From the NCBI RefSeq assembly GCF_010500865.1, contig NZ_JAAAWN010000003.1, forward strand, positions 62,001 through 126,000: a stretch of DNA of 64,000 nt, written 5' to 3'. This document shows, one piece after another, positions 40,761-49,724 of the stretch. This stretch comes from Alteromonas profundi. Its GTDB lineage: Bacteria; Pseudomonadota; Gammaproteobacteria; Enterobacterales; Alteromonadaceae. The notes beneath the pieces were generated by a model that worked only from the letters and a program-made list of their open reading frames with translations, had not been told where the DNA came from and did not search any database. Made by a program: the position numbers and the translations under genes. Position 1 is the stretch's first letter. Every line of letters starts with the position of its first letter.

Positions 40761-41294
40761 CTATGAAAGTGTTGTTTTAGGTGGTCGATATTGGAAGAAG
40801 ATAGTCGTACTAGGAATACCTAGGCTTAGGTGGGCAACAACGCCGGCGGTAGTTGCAAAGGTTATAGAAGAACGAGACTCAATAAGTGCGATACTCACTG
40901 TGCATAAGCCCTCTGGGCACTGACAATCAGTACCACAGCAATCGCTAGCTTCGCTGCTATCTAGCGCAGACATTATCCCATGATGATTGGGTTTATCGGC
41001 AGATATTAACGAAGAAGTGACGGCAGCATGTTTTGCACTCAGGGCTGTTTTTCCGCTCAAGGCATTGTCGGCGCTCAAGGCTGTATGACAAGGCGCTGAG
41101 GAAGACAACGATAAGACAGCGGCGTGATGGCTTGGGTTTGATTCGCCCTCTTTCCCCTCGTATTGTTTACTGCCGTTTAACGAAGGTTTTAAAGGCATAG
41201 CATGAAGCGGCGGCGCAATTTGCCCCACCAACATCGTAAACACCACTACCAGCAATACGCTGGTATAGTGAATGCTACTGCCTACAAAATGCAT
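40761..41294 (-). CDS. Exported Cys/His-rich protein, probable metal-binding (head of efflux operon)
   Basis: 177-residue protein with no firm family name. An N-terminal hydrophobic signal lies near 9-32 (SVLLVVVFTMLVGQIAPPLHA), then a low-complexity Ser/Ala/His region (HHAAVLSLSSSAPCH). A compact Cys cluster near 117-130 reads DCCGTDCQCPEGLC, and a second hydrophobic stretch and the end FFQYRPPKTTLS follow. Small proteins of this layout often precede CusCBA-type operons in marine gammaproteobacteria. The Cys/His content suggests periplasmic Cu/Ag/Zn binding. It lies 71 bp upstream of the TolC-family gene in the same direction. Confidence 0.7.
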   Translation of the reverse strand: MHFVGSSIHYTSVLLVVVFTMLVGQIAPPLHAMPLKPSLNGSKQYEGKEGESNPSHHAAVLSLSSSAPCHTALSADNALSGKTALSAKHAAVTSSLISADKPNHHGIMSALDSSEASDCCGTDCQCPEGLCTVSIALIESRSSITFATTAGVVAHLSLGIPSTTIFFQYRPPKTTLS

Positions 41295-41397
41295 GTGTCG
41301 ATAATACTCGCTTGTTATTTATAACGTCTGGGCTGTGACAAAAGCACACATCAATAACCCATAAATTAATGGAGAAAGTAAGCCGTGTTGCTACTCG

Positions 41398-42471
41398 CTA
41401 AAACTGCTGTAGATAACTCTTCAACATCATTGCCATGGTATCAAACAGTGGGTTTGCTTTAGGAACCGCACACAACTCTGTTTCATCCACCATTTTAGCA
41501 TTAAATTTCATTTGGTGAAGCAGGGGTGTATTTACCACTAAATCAGCATGGCATAGCTCATATGAACCGTCGATGACGAAAAAGGTATTTGGCCCCTTGC
41601 TATGTTCCATCAAGGATTCTACCCCATGAATGGGGGTGGTACTATCCGCTTGGGAGTGGGCGGCAAACAAAGGAATATCTATTTGTTTGCTATCTTCCAA
41701 TTGCTGACGAATTTGTTCAATAACATCCATCAACTCTAAGCCCGCAAATCCAGCTACGTGGGGGTACTTATATGGGTTTGGGCCGTGCGTAACATAACTT
41801 CCATCAATCACTTTAGCGACCCATTTTATTCCCCAAATACGTGACATGCTTTCTGCATTTTCTGATAAGGCTAAAGCGCCAGAAAAAAGCATAATCCCAT
41901 CAATGTTACTGCCTTCATCAAGGTAATGTTCTACCGCTAATGCGCCACCAGTGGAAAAGCCGCCTACAACTAAGGTGTCACCCATTGTATCGGCAAGCGC
42001 AACAATCTCATCGACATGTGCTTGCCAACGCTCGGCTAAATCGCCATCGGTCATATCATCGCTTGCATCTCTTAGCCCATGGCCCGGTAGTAGCGGAACC
42101 AGCACATCGAAACCTTGATGGTATAGAATATTGGCTATTTCACGCATAAAAAAAGGTGAATCGCTTAAACCGTGAATAAGTACTGCTACTTTTTCACTAG
42201 GCTCATCATGGCCAAGTATAAAAGGGGCATTGCCCTCACTGCGTAACACAGGTGAACACACGCTTCTGCGGTTTAAACGGGTTTCTTTACACGGCGTAAG
42301 TACACCCCATTCATCCTTGTACAGCTTAGAAAAATCCGCATACGCAGATTGCTGTGATACACGAGACACAGAGCCTTGATCAGTATTTTGAGGGGCTGCT
42401 TGGCTTAGCATCGGCATTGCGACACATAGCGCTAGTAAAACAACCTTATAGAGGAAAAACTTATGACCCAC
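41398..42471 (-). CDS. Exported alpha/beta hydrolase (carboxylesterase/lipase-like)
   Basis: Serine hydrolase homologue of 357 residues, read from GTG 42471, which has AGGAG 7 nt upstream. The N-terminus is a signal peptide (MGHKFFLYKVVLLALCVAMP, cleavage near SQA). The alpha/beta hydrolase core has the oxyanion segment VLIHGLSDSPFFMREIA, LLPGHGLRDA, the nucleophile elbow VVGGFSTGGALA, an acid in AAHSQADSTTPIHG and a His in YELCHADLVV, so the triad is complete. It resembles monoacylglycerol lipase/esterase types. Paired Cys residues in the mature part (CKETRLNRRSVC) may form a disulfide. The substrate is unknown. No obvious operon partner. Confidence 0.82.
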   Translation of the reverse strand: MGHKFFLYKVVLLALCVAMPMLSQAAPQNTDQGSVSRVSQQSAYADFSKLYKDEWGVLTPCKETRLNRRSVCSPVLRSEGNAPFILGHDEPSEKVAVLIHGLSDSPFFMREIANILYHQGFDVLVPLLPGHGLRDASDDMTDGDLAERWQAHVDEIVALADTMGDTLVVGGFSTGGALAVEHYLDEGSNIDGIMLFSGALALSENAESMSRIWGIKWVAKVIDGSYVTHGPNPYKYPHVAGFAGLELMDVIEQIRQQLEDSKQIDIPLFAAHSQADSTTPIHGVESLMEHSKGPNTFFVIDGSYELCHADLVVNTPLLHQMKFNAKMVDETELCAVPKANPLFDTMAMMLKSYLQQF

Positions 42472-42603
42472 CGTCACTCTCCTGAACATAACTGCATGTG
42501 AGGAACTACCAGCACAACTAAAAAAGGCCATGATAACACGGCCTTAATTTGTACTTAACGACATTGCACCTATATCTTCAAATTCGCTGCAATGCTATAT
42601 TTT

Positions 42604-43347
42604 TTAACCTGCAAAATAGGCTTCTAGCTCATCAGAGCCACCAATTAACTTACCACCGATAAATACCTGAGGTACGGTTTCTCTTCCGGTCATTGCCGTT
42701 AAACTGGTTAAGCTAACACCTTTGCCAAGCACCACTTCTTCAAAGTCGTAACCTTTTTCTGTAAGTAGCGCTTTTGCGTTTGCACAGAATGGACAATTAG
42801 GTTTAGTGAACATAGACACAGGTGCTTTTGTTTCTTCATCCGGCGCGATATAGCTTAACATAGTGTCTGCGTCTGATACTTCAAAAGGGTCGCCAGGTAC
42901 GTCAGGCTCGATAAACATTTTATCCACCACGCCATCTTTCACTAGCATAGAGTAACGCCAACTACGCTTGCCAAACCCAAGTTCAGCTTTGTCTACTAGC
43001 ATGCCCATACCGTCAGTAAATTCGCCATTGCCATCAGGTAATAACGTGATATTTTGTGCTTCCTGATCGGCGCCCCATGCATTCATTACAAACGTATCAT
43101 TTACCGATAGACAGACAATTTCGTCAACGCCATGCTTTTTAAACACGTTCGCCAATGCATTGTATCTTGGTAGATGAGTAGAAGAGCAAGTAGGTGTAAA
43201 CGCACCCGGCAGTGAAAACACCACTACGGTGCGGTTATTAAAAATTTCGTCGCTACGTTTAGTAACCCAAGTTTCACCTTCTCTTACTTGAAATGAAACA
43301 CTAGGTACACGTTGCCCCTCTTTACTGGTAAAACGACTGTCTGACAT
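42604..43347 (-). CDS. Peroxiredoxin-glutaredoxin fusion (hybrid Prx5/Grx)
   Basis: Glutathione-dependent peroxidase of 247 residues that fuses a Prx5-type peroxiredoxin to its own glutaredoxin reductant. The Prx domain (about 1-160) has the peroxidatic Cys in [18 protein letters not shown] near 45-62. The Grx domain (about 175-247) has the CPFC active site in [16 protein letters not shown], then [14 protein letters not shown]. The hybrid is known from Haemophilus, Vibrio and other gammaproteobacteria, where it reduces H2O2 and alkyl hydroperoxides with glutathione. GAGGACA precedes ATG 43347. No oxyR gene is adjacent, although it often is in relatives. Confidence 0.94.
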   Translation of the reverse strand: MSDSRFTSKEGQRVPSVSFQVREGETWVTKRSDEIFNNRTVVVFSLPGAFTPTCSSTHLPRYNALANVFKKHGVDEIVCLSVNDTFVMNAWGADQEAQNITLLPDGNGEFTDGMGMLVDKAELGFGKRSWRYSMLVKDGVVDKMFIEPDVPGDPFEVSDADTMLSYIAPDEETKAPVSMFTKPNCPFCANAKALLTEKGYDFEEVVLGKGVSLTSLTAMTGRETVPQVFIGGKLIGGSDELEAYFAG

Positions 43348-43729
43348 ATTGTCCTCTTCTCTAGATAAATACTCTGGCTAAGGATAGTGAAGTCTGGCGC
43401 AAAATAATAGTGTTACTGTGTTTACCCTGCGTCGGGGCCGATATCTACTTCTTCGCCTCCCCCTTTACATACCGTTATTTGCGATTGCACGGCGGCCTCT
43501 CACCGCAACCCAGAAGTTCTATACTTTAGTCTAAGATTGCATACCCTATACCTTATTCGTGAGACTACTTTTTAAGTAACATGGTAGGTGTATGGCACAA
43601 GGTAACAAACACCATCTAAGCAGCACGAATAACTAGACAGTCACAAAAAGTGTGGGTGTCCAGCTTTCTTTTTGTTGTCTGTGTCGCTTTTGTGCCTAAC
43701 GATATGTAAATAAGGTTAAACGCTATTTC
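43348..43729. other. Divergent intergenic region (peroxiredoxin fusion / diguanylate cyclase)
   Basis: About 380 bp without a credible gene. A TATTAT on the minus strand (43409-43404) could be a -10 for the peroxiredoxin gene, without a matching -35 that I can see. I looked for an OxyR-type ATAG/CTAT array and did not find a convincing one. Confidence 0.4.
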
Positions 43730-45847
43730 ATGAAGCATCGCTACTTTGCATGGTTTCCAATTCTTTTTGCTGGGCTATTGTACTTAGCTAGCGTGGCTGT
43801 GAAAGCCGATGACGGCGCGGCACCCTTTTCGCTTATTCACGAACATATTAAAAATCAAGCCTACAACGAAGCAGAGCAACTTTCGCTGCTTGTAATAGAA
43901 AAAGCTCGCCAAGGCGAAACCTATTCGCCGGGACAGTTTTTGCAGTTAGGCATATGGCTTCAAAAGGCTGGACAATATCGCATCTCACAAAAAGTCTTAG
44001 CCTTAGCCCTTGAGAAATATACACGGCGGGGCGCTTTGGAAGAAATGGCGCGTACCCTAATGCATTTAGGTATAAGCGCGCGTAACTTAGCGAACTATGA
44101 GGCCGCAACAGATTACTTTAATCGCGCCCTTACTATTGCCACTATGTACGAAAATTCGGCATTTGAGGCGCAGCTTCATATGCAGCTAGGCATTGCTCAA
44201 AAAGAACAGGGTCATGTAGAAACTGCCCTTCAAACGTTAAAGAAAGCCCTCACTTTGTTTCGTGACGAACAAAGCTTGTCCGATATAGGCGTAAGCTTAG
44301 CGACCATAGGTGATATCTATGTATCGATTGAACAGCTTAGCGAGGCAAAAGACTACTACGATGACGCTTATACTATGGCGAGCACAGCCGGCAATAGACG
44401 TTTAGCGGCTATTGTTACGATGAAACAAGGGGCGCTGCTATTACGACAAGGGCATACTGCGGATGCCATAAAGTCCTTAAAAGACGCTATCCATTATTTT
44501 GAGCATGATAACGATAAATTTATGTCTACCCAAGCGGGTGTATGGTTAGGCGAAGCGTACGTAAAAATGGGAAATACGCAACAGGGGTTAGGATTACTGC
44601 AACAGGGCCTTCGCTTTGCGCAAAGCAGTAAGCACTACCCATTGATCAATCTAGCGCGACTTGCGCTTGCTAATGCTATGTTGGCAATAAAAAACTTCGA
44701 TCAGGCGCTGCAGTTTGCGCAGGAAGGCGCCGAAACCGCCCAGCAGATCCACAACGTAAGAAGCCAGTTAGATTTTCTAACACTACAAGTTAATGCTTAT
44801 GCGGCGAAAGGTAATTTTAAGCAAGCGTTAGACTTACAGTCGCTGGTCCAAACGATAAAAGAGCAAATTTTACAAACCGAAAACCAAGCCATCATTAGTC
44901 GCCTTCAGGCAGGTATAGAAGTTGAGCGGCAAGCGCAATCTATTCAGATGTTGAAGCAAACCAAAGCTATTGAGCTAGCCCAAGCTGAGCAAGAAAATCT
45001 TCGAAATACGCTAGGCTGGAGTCTGCTTTTGGCGTCTTTATTAAGTGCCTTTTTAGTGTGGAGCCGACTAAAACAACGTGAGCAAAATATTGCGCTGCAA
45101 CGAGAAGTAAAACAACGTACGGTGCAACTAGAAAATAAAAACAATGAATTGCAGCACGCTTACAAAGCGCTTGAGCAAGTAAGTCTTCGAGATTCACTCA
45201 CAGGGCTGTACAACCGTCACTATTTGGAATCTCAATTACCTGGCGAAGTTAAACGTAGTCAATTCGCCCTCAATAAACAAAAAGGTCATCCAACGCCTAA
45301 TCAAGATTTACTATGTTTTCTTATTGATATCGACCATTTCAAGCGTATCAATGATGCTTACGGGCACTTGGCGGGCGATAAAGTATTGGTGAAATTTGCC
45401 CAAATTTTGCGTGAGGTTTTTCGCCAGAGCGACTTGATTATTCGTTGGGGCGGTGAAGAATTCGTAGTGATATGTAAGCAATCTAGCCGCAATGAACTAC
45501 CGGAAATTGCAGAGCGTTGCCGTATAGCAATAAGCCAGCATTCCTTTGACGTAGATAGCGACGAGCCAATAAAAGTCACCTGCAGCATAGGGTTTAGTGT
45601 GCTCCCACCCGATCACCACATTTCTTTTGATGACAATTGGAAACAAACGTTTTCGGTGGTGGATTATTGTTTATATGCCAGTAAGTTAAGCGGTCGCAAT
45701 GGTTGGGTAGGTGTGCTATCAGCGTCTACAAAACCTGCTCAAATATCCTCAGATATGCCCCTTGATAGGAAGTTTAAATTCACCCACTCTCATATTGCTA
45801 CTTCATTTAACAATGTCGCCAGTATTGTGTGGCCATCTGAAGAATAG
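43730..45847 (+). CDS. TPR-repeat diguanylate cyclase (GGDEF), membrane-anchored
   Basis: Makes cyclic di-GMP from two GTP. The 705 residues have a signal peptide (about 1-26, ending VKADDG), a periplasmic array of TPR-like repeats over about 30-390, a membrane segment near 428-447 (LGWSLLLASLLSAFLVWSRL), a short coiled coil and a cytoplasmic GGDEF domain from about 488. The active loop is GGEEF at 574-578 and the inhibitory site RQSD at 565-568, five residues before it, so product feedback is expected. RDSLTGLYNRHYLE is the domain entry. The periplasmic TPR part probably senses a protein or peptide; its ligand is unknown. Confidence 0.92.
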   Translation: MKHRYFAWFPILFAGLLYLASVAVKADDGAAPFSLIHEHIKNQAYNEAEQLSLLVIEKARQGETYSPGQFLQLGIWLQKAGQYRISQKVLALALEKYTRRGALEEMARTLMHLGISARNLANYEAATDYFNRALTIATMYENSAFEAQLHMQLGIAQKEQGHVETALQTLKKALTLFRDEQSLSDIGVSLATIGDIYVSIEQLSEAKDYYDDAYTMASTAGNRRLAAIVTMKQGALLLRQGHTADAIKSLKDAIHYFEHDNDKFMSTQAGVWLGEAYVKMGNTQQGLGLLQQGLRFAQSSKHYPLINLARLALANAMLAIKNFDQALQFAQEGAETAQQIHNVRSQLDFLTLQVNAYAAKGNFKQALDLQSLVQTIKEQILQTENQAIISRLQAGIEVERQAQSIQMLKQTKAIELAQAEQENLRNTLGWSLLLASLLSAFLVWSRLKQREQNIALQREVKQRTVQLENKNNELQHAYKALEQVSLRDSLTGLYNRHYLESQLPGEVKRSQFALNKQKGHPTPNQDLLCFLIDIDHFKRINDAYGHLAGDKVLVKFAQILREVFRQSDLIIRWGGEEFVVICKQSSRNELPEIAERCRIAISQHSFDVDSDEPIKVTCSIGFSVLPPDHHISFDDNWKQTFSVVDYCLYASKLSGRNGWVGVLSASTKPAQISSDMPLDRKFKFTHSHIATSFNNVASIVWPSEE

Positions 45848-45859
45848 GAGATCTAAATT

Positions 45860-46180
45860 ATGTACCGCAGCAGTTGTAGTTGCCAGGAAGTTCAGATAAA
45901 GGTTTCAGGGTGTTGCGAACAGGCATTAGACCTTGAGACCTTATCGTGTAACGACGACCAATCGCTTACTCTTACCACTCACCGCCGTAATATTTCAATC
46001 GATTGCGCTGCACATGCGTTGGGGGAAATTCAGCTTCACCCTAACCAAACACAGGTGTTTTGCAACCTATGCTCCACGCAACTTTTTACTCAAAATGCGG
46101 GCGGCGAAGTAGAATTAACAGTGAAGTATTACGGCCACGATGTACTCAGTGAACACCATGGGCAGTTTAACCTGCCCTAG
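45860..46180 (+). CDS. Small Cys-rich protein, possibly GFA/Mss4-like
   Basis: 106-residue cytoplasmic protein with AGGAG upstream of ATG 45860, 12 bp after the diguanylate cyclase. The start YRSSCSCQEVQIKVSGCCEQ and the later QVFCNLCSTQLF resemble the Cys-x-Cys and Cys-x-x-Cys zinc sites of the GFA/Mss4-like fold (CSCGxVxxxxxG...FCxxCGxxL). Conserved glycines of true GFA enzymes are missing, so it is divergent or only structurally similar. Its close spacing suggests co-transcription with the cyclase. It converges on prsR with an 8-bp gap. Function unknown. Confidence 0.6.
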   Translation: MYRSSCSCQEVQIKVSGCCEQALDLETLSCNDDQSLTLTTHRRNISIDCAAHALGEIQLHPNQTQVFCNLCSTQLFTQNAGGEVELTVKYYGHDVLSEHHGQFNLP

Positions 46181-46188
46181 CGCAAGAT

Positions 46189-47550
46189 TTAGACGTTATT
46201 TTTTAAGTCTTCTAAATTGTACTTATCCAGCAACGAATACAACGTGGGGCGCGTAATACCTAGCAACTCGGCCGTTTTAGACATATTTTTATCCGATTGC
46301 TGATAAGCACGGCGTATCGCTTTACTCTCAGCAATTTCCCGTACTTCTCGCAAATTTAAGGTTTCCGGTTCGCTTTCGCCGTCAACGGGCATCAACCCTA
46401 AATCATCAGGCTGTATTACGGTGCCTTCTGCCATAATAACGGCAGACTTCAGTTTATTTTGCATTTCGCGAATATTACCCGGCCACTTGTGCCCTAGCAT
46501 TGCTCGGATAGCGGCGTCTGAAAAGCTTTTCGCTTTAGCATTAAACTCGTCACGATAAATATTCAAAAAGGTACGGGCGAGTAAAATAATATCTTGATCT
46601 CGTTCACGTAGCGGCGGTATTAAAATAGGTATTTCCCCTACCCTATAGTATAAATCTTCCCTGAAACTTTCGTTTGCTACCATCGCGGGAAGGTCGCGGT
46701 GGGTCGCACAGATAACCCGAATATCTACGGGTATCTCATTGCGCCCGCCTACACGTTCTATAACACGCTCTTGAAGAAAACGAAGCATCTTGGCTTGAAG
46801 GCCAATAGGCATATCACCAATCTCGTCTAAAAATAGGGTGCCGCCTTGCGCGGTTTCTATTTTACCTAACGTGGTTTTATTAGCGCCGGTAAACGCGCCC
46901 TTCTCGTAGCCAAACAACTCACTTTCTAACAAATTCTCGGGGATAGATGCACAGTTAATAGCAACAAAGGGTTTATCTTTACGCGGGCTATGTTCGTGAA
47001 TACTGCGCGCAAACACTTCTTTTCCCGTCCCACTTTCGCCCAGCAATAAGGTACTTATATCCGTTGCCGCTATTTTTTCCGCTTTCTTGACAACCTGTTG
47101 AATTGCCTCACTATTTCCAACAATCCGGCTCATGCCGGTTCTGGTTTTGGCGAGTATACTGTTTTCATGTTCCAACTCGGCCAGATTAAGTGCGCGGTTC
47201 ACCAAAAGTTTGATGGTGTCTGAATCAATTGGTTTTTGATAAAAGTCGTAAGCGCCGAAATTCACTGCTTTTAGCGCGTTTTCTTTTTCGTTATTGCCCG
47301 TTACTACTATTACTTTGGTACGTGGCGCTAACGCAATAATATCTTGCAGTATTCTTAAACCTTCAGATGCATTAGCAGGATCGGGGGGTAAGCCAAGATC
47401 GAGTGTCACTACCTTAGGCTCATGGCGACGTAATTGTGCAATTGCAGAGTCGTAGTTGTCAGCAAAGACCACGTTGAAATCGGTGAGACTCCACTTTAAC
47501 TGCTTTTGAATTCCTAAATCGTCGTCCACCACTAAAATGGTATCTGTCAT
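46189..47550 (-). CDS. prsR: PEP-CTERM-box sigma-54-dependent response regulator PrsR
   Basis: Response regulator of 453 residues of the type paired with PrsK in bacteria with the XrtA exosortase/PEP-CTERM system. The receiver domain (1-115) has phospho-acceptor Asp51 (TLDLGLPP) and the acidic pair Asp9/Asp10. The AAA+ domain has LLGESGTGKEVFAR, the sigma-54 contact loop GAFTGA (FGYEKGAFTGANK), FLDEIGDMP and LRERDQDI. The C-terminal Fis-type helix-turn-helix is MSKTAELLGITRPTLYSLL. It therefore activates RpoN promoters. It is 65 bp downstream of prsK in the same direction. In other species it activates exopolysaccharide and PEP-CTERM genes. Confidence 0.92.
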   Translation of the reverse strand: MTDTILVVDDDLGIQKQLKWSLTDFNVVFADNYDSAIAQLRRHEPKVVTLDLGLPPDPANASEGLRILQDIIALAPRTKVIVVTGNNEKENALKAVNFGAYDFYQKPIDSDTIKLLVNRALNLAELEHENSILAKTRTGMSRIVGNSEAIQQVVKKAEKIAATDISTLLLGESGTGKEVFARSIHEHSPRKDKPFVAINCASIPENLLESELFGYEKGAFTGANKTTLGKIETAQGGTLFLDEIGDMPIGLQAKMLRFLQERVIERVGGRNEIPVDIRVICATHRDLPAMVANESFREDLYYRVGEIPILIPPLRERDQDIILLARTFLNIYRDEFNAKAKSFSDAAIRAMLGHKWPGNIREMQNKLKSAVIMAEGTVIQPDDLGLMPVDGESEPETLNLREVREIAESKAIRRAYQQSDKNMSKTAELLGITRPTLYSLLDKYNLEDLKNNV

Positions 47551-47615
47551 TCTTCTTATCCTGTTTTACTTCATTTGTTGTGTGCCAACGCTAAATCAAT
47601 CACATTATCGCTAAC

Positions 47616-49652
47616 CTAATTCACCGGAAATGCGAGGGTAAAACATGACCCCTTGCCTGGCTCACTTTGCACGTTAAGTTTTCCGCCTATCGAGTCCATA
47701 TAGGTTTTCGCATCATACGCGCCGATCCCCATACCCGCATTCCCTTTCGTGGTATCAAAAGGTTTAAATAATCGATTATCTACGAAGTCGGTATCCATTC
47801 CACATCCCGAATCTTCAATAAGTACCAATTGTTGATTATGCTGTGCATCAAGCGTTAATACTATATCAATACGGCCACCTTCTTCGGTAGCTTGTTGCGC
47901 ATTACTGATTAAATGATAAAGCACATTCGACACCTTTTCCTTGTCAACTTTCACTTCACTCTCTTGAACAACGTGAATGGTTGGAAGGGGGCGAATGCCT
48001 GCACAGCGGTTATCAACAACCTCTTTTGCTATCTGTGACAACTTACATTGAGTGTGCGTGCCCTGATTGTCTATCTTCTTCTCAGTAAGTTGCTTTAACA
48101 TCTTGTCCATACGAGCTTTGGTATGGGTTAGGGTTTCAAAGGTATCATCGATAAACTCAGGGTTATGCTTGTGTTGTGCTGCATTCGCCAAGATCAAATC
48201 CACTTGTGCCAATACATTTTTTAAGTCGTGCACAACAAATGCCGACATACGATTAAAAGCAGCAAATTGCGCATTTTCCGCTACCGCTTCGGCCGCTTCA
48301 TGATGAAACACAAATACACTTACCTGCTCGGTTATTGCAGTAAGGTAATCGCGCACCTCCCAGTTAAGGTGTACTTTTTCTTTCTCCCCAGCGGCAAGTA
48401 ATGCAAAGCCCCATAACGCATCATGCTTATACAAAGGTAAGTAAAATTGATAACCCCACTGCTTCACAGCTTCTCTGTTTAGGTTTAAGCCTTTGTAGTT
48501 AAATGGCTTTACCATATATTCATTAATATCAATAAACCAAGCATGCGATTTTGTATAGTCGGTAAGAGCACGCAGAATTTCTGGCTCATTGTTATTGTCA
48601 TCCTCTTGCGCTAGTGGCTGTATTTCGGCCATAAGCTCAAGGTCGTTTTGACTGCACTTATACAATTTACCACTATCGTACTTTATTGCTTTTAGAATAC
48701 CCTGTAACGCACATTCATAAACGGAAGATTGGGAGTCCATTGAGTTTGATAACGTTTTTGTTAGCTTCACCCACTCTACGCGATAGTCGAATTGATTAGC
48801 AAAAAAATGTTTGGTGATGAATACCTTACACTTCGTTCTAAAGGAGTTCGATAAGAAAACCGTCGCAAGAAGGGCTAGCGACATGGCCACAAGGATAATT
48901 TGCACCATCGCCCCCCAACTGCCACCTAGATAATTAATGGCGTAACCTATGATGGCCATAATGAAAAGGTATGCCCCTGCTACAAGCAACAGTGAACTAT
49001 GCAGCACCACATCGCGAGAGATAAAGATATCTACCCCCCAATGGCTTATTCGGCGAATTGAAACAATAAGGAAAGGGATAAGTAAAAAGTATATATAACC
49101 TCTCGCCGCTATATAGCCTACTTCAACCTGATTCACCATGGTGGCGTTGGCATAGGTAACAAATTCAAATAGGTGAGTGGCGCCTAGGTACAAAACTAAC
49201 GGTTTATAAGCCCATTGATCGTTATCAGCTTGGCGATACAGCACTTCCAATAGAATAAGGACTTCAAGGGATAACACTATAAGCGCTAAGTAGCGCCATG
49301 ATGCATCTATCCATATGATATTAGGCACGACCAACGCCAGGGCGGCGGGTAACAAGATGGCCAAAGTAGCGGGTCTGATCAAAACCTGCCGTAAGCTAGT
49401 AAAGTTATCTTGCAAACACCCGGCGAGAAATAATAGCCACGCTAATTGCTTTAACACATCTACAGTGAGTAACCATGACAAGCTAATCGGCCCAAACAGG
49501 GCCGATATCATGCTGGTAGACCAAAACACAGTAGTTGCCGTAGCGAGCACTAACAAATGCTTAGCGAGCCCCGGCTTCCTTACCGTAAAAAGTAATAATA
49601 GTAACGCAAAGTGCGCCAAGCTGTTTAGGCCATAGCCTATGTCTGAAATCAT
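47616..49652 (-). CDS. prsK: Membrane sensor histidine kinase PrsK
   Basis: 678-residue histidine kinase. The N-terminal 280 residues form about eight to ten membrane segments (for example residues 9-24, 60-80, 87-107, 110-130 and 215-265), typical of PrsK, which lacks a periplasmic sensor domain. A GAF-like region lies at 300-450. The dimerisation helix has the phospho-His in FVVHDLKNVLAQVDL near 475. The ATPase domain carries NVLYHLISNAQQATEEGG (N box), EDSGCGMD and GNAGMGIGAYDAK. It is the partner of PrsR downstream and is followed upstream by the FabH-like gene in the same direction. Confidence 0.9.
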   Translation of the reverse strand: MISDIGYGLNSLAHFALLLLLFTVRKPGLAKHLLVLATATTVFWSTSMISALFGPISLSWLLTVDVLKQLAWLLFLAGCLQDNFTSLRQVLIRPATLAILLPAALALVVPNIIWIDASWRYLALIVLSLEVLILLEVLYRQADNDQWAYKPLVLYLGATHLFEFVTYANATMVNQVEVGYIAARGYIYFLLIPFLIVSIRRISHWGVDIFISRDVVLHSSLLLVAGAYLFIMAIIGYAINYLGGSWGAMVQIILVAMSLALLATVFLSNSFRTKCKVFITKHFFANQFDYRVEWVKLTKTLSNSMDSQSSVYECALQGILKAIKYDSGKLYKCSQNDLELMAEIQPLAQEDDNNNEPEILRALTDYTKSHAWFIDINEYMVKPFNYKGLNLNREAVKQWGYQFYLPLYKHDALWGFALLAAGEKEKVHLNWEVRDYLTAITEQVSVFVFHHEAAEAVAENAQFAAFNRMSAFVVHDLKNVLAQVDLILANAAQHKHNPEFIDDTFETLTHTKARMDKMLKQLTEKKIDNQGTHTQCKLSQIAKEVVDNRCAGIRPLPTIHVVQESEVKVDKEKVSNVLYHLISNAQQATEEGGRIDIVLTLDAQHNQQLVLIEDSGCGMDTDFVDNRLFKPFDTTKGNAGMGIGAYDAKTYMDSIGGKLNVQSEPGKGSCFTLAFPVN

Positions 49653-49724
49653 CCCTTCTCCGCAGCTTATAAATTATTATTAGGGATACACCCGCTTCGC
49701 CTTGTTGTATTGGTTTTTCACCTA

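Noticed and set aside
43381-43440. Possible OxyR site before the peroxiredoxin fusion
   Set aside because: Only an isolated GATAG is present; the four ATAG/CTAT elements at 10-bp steps are not.
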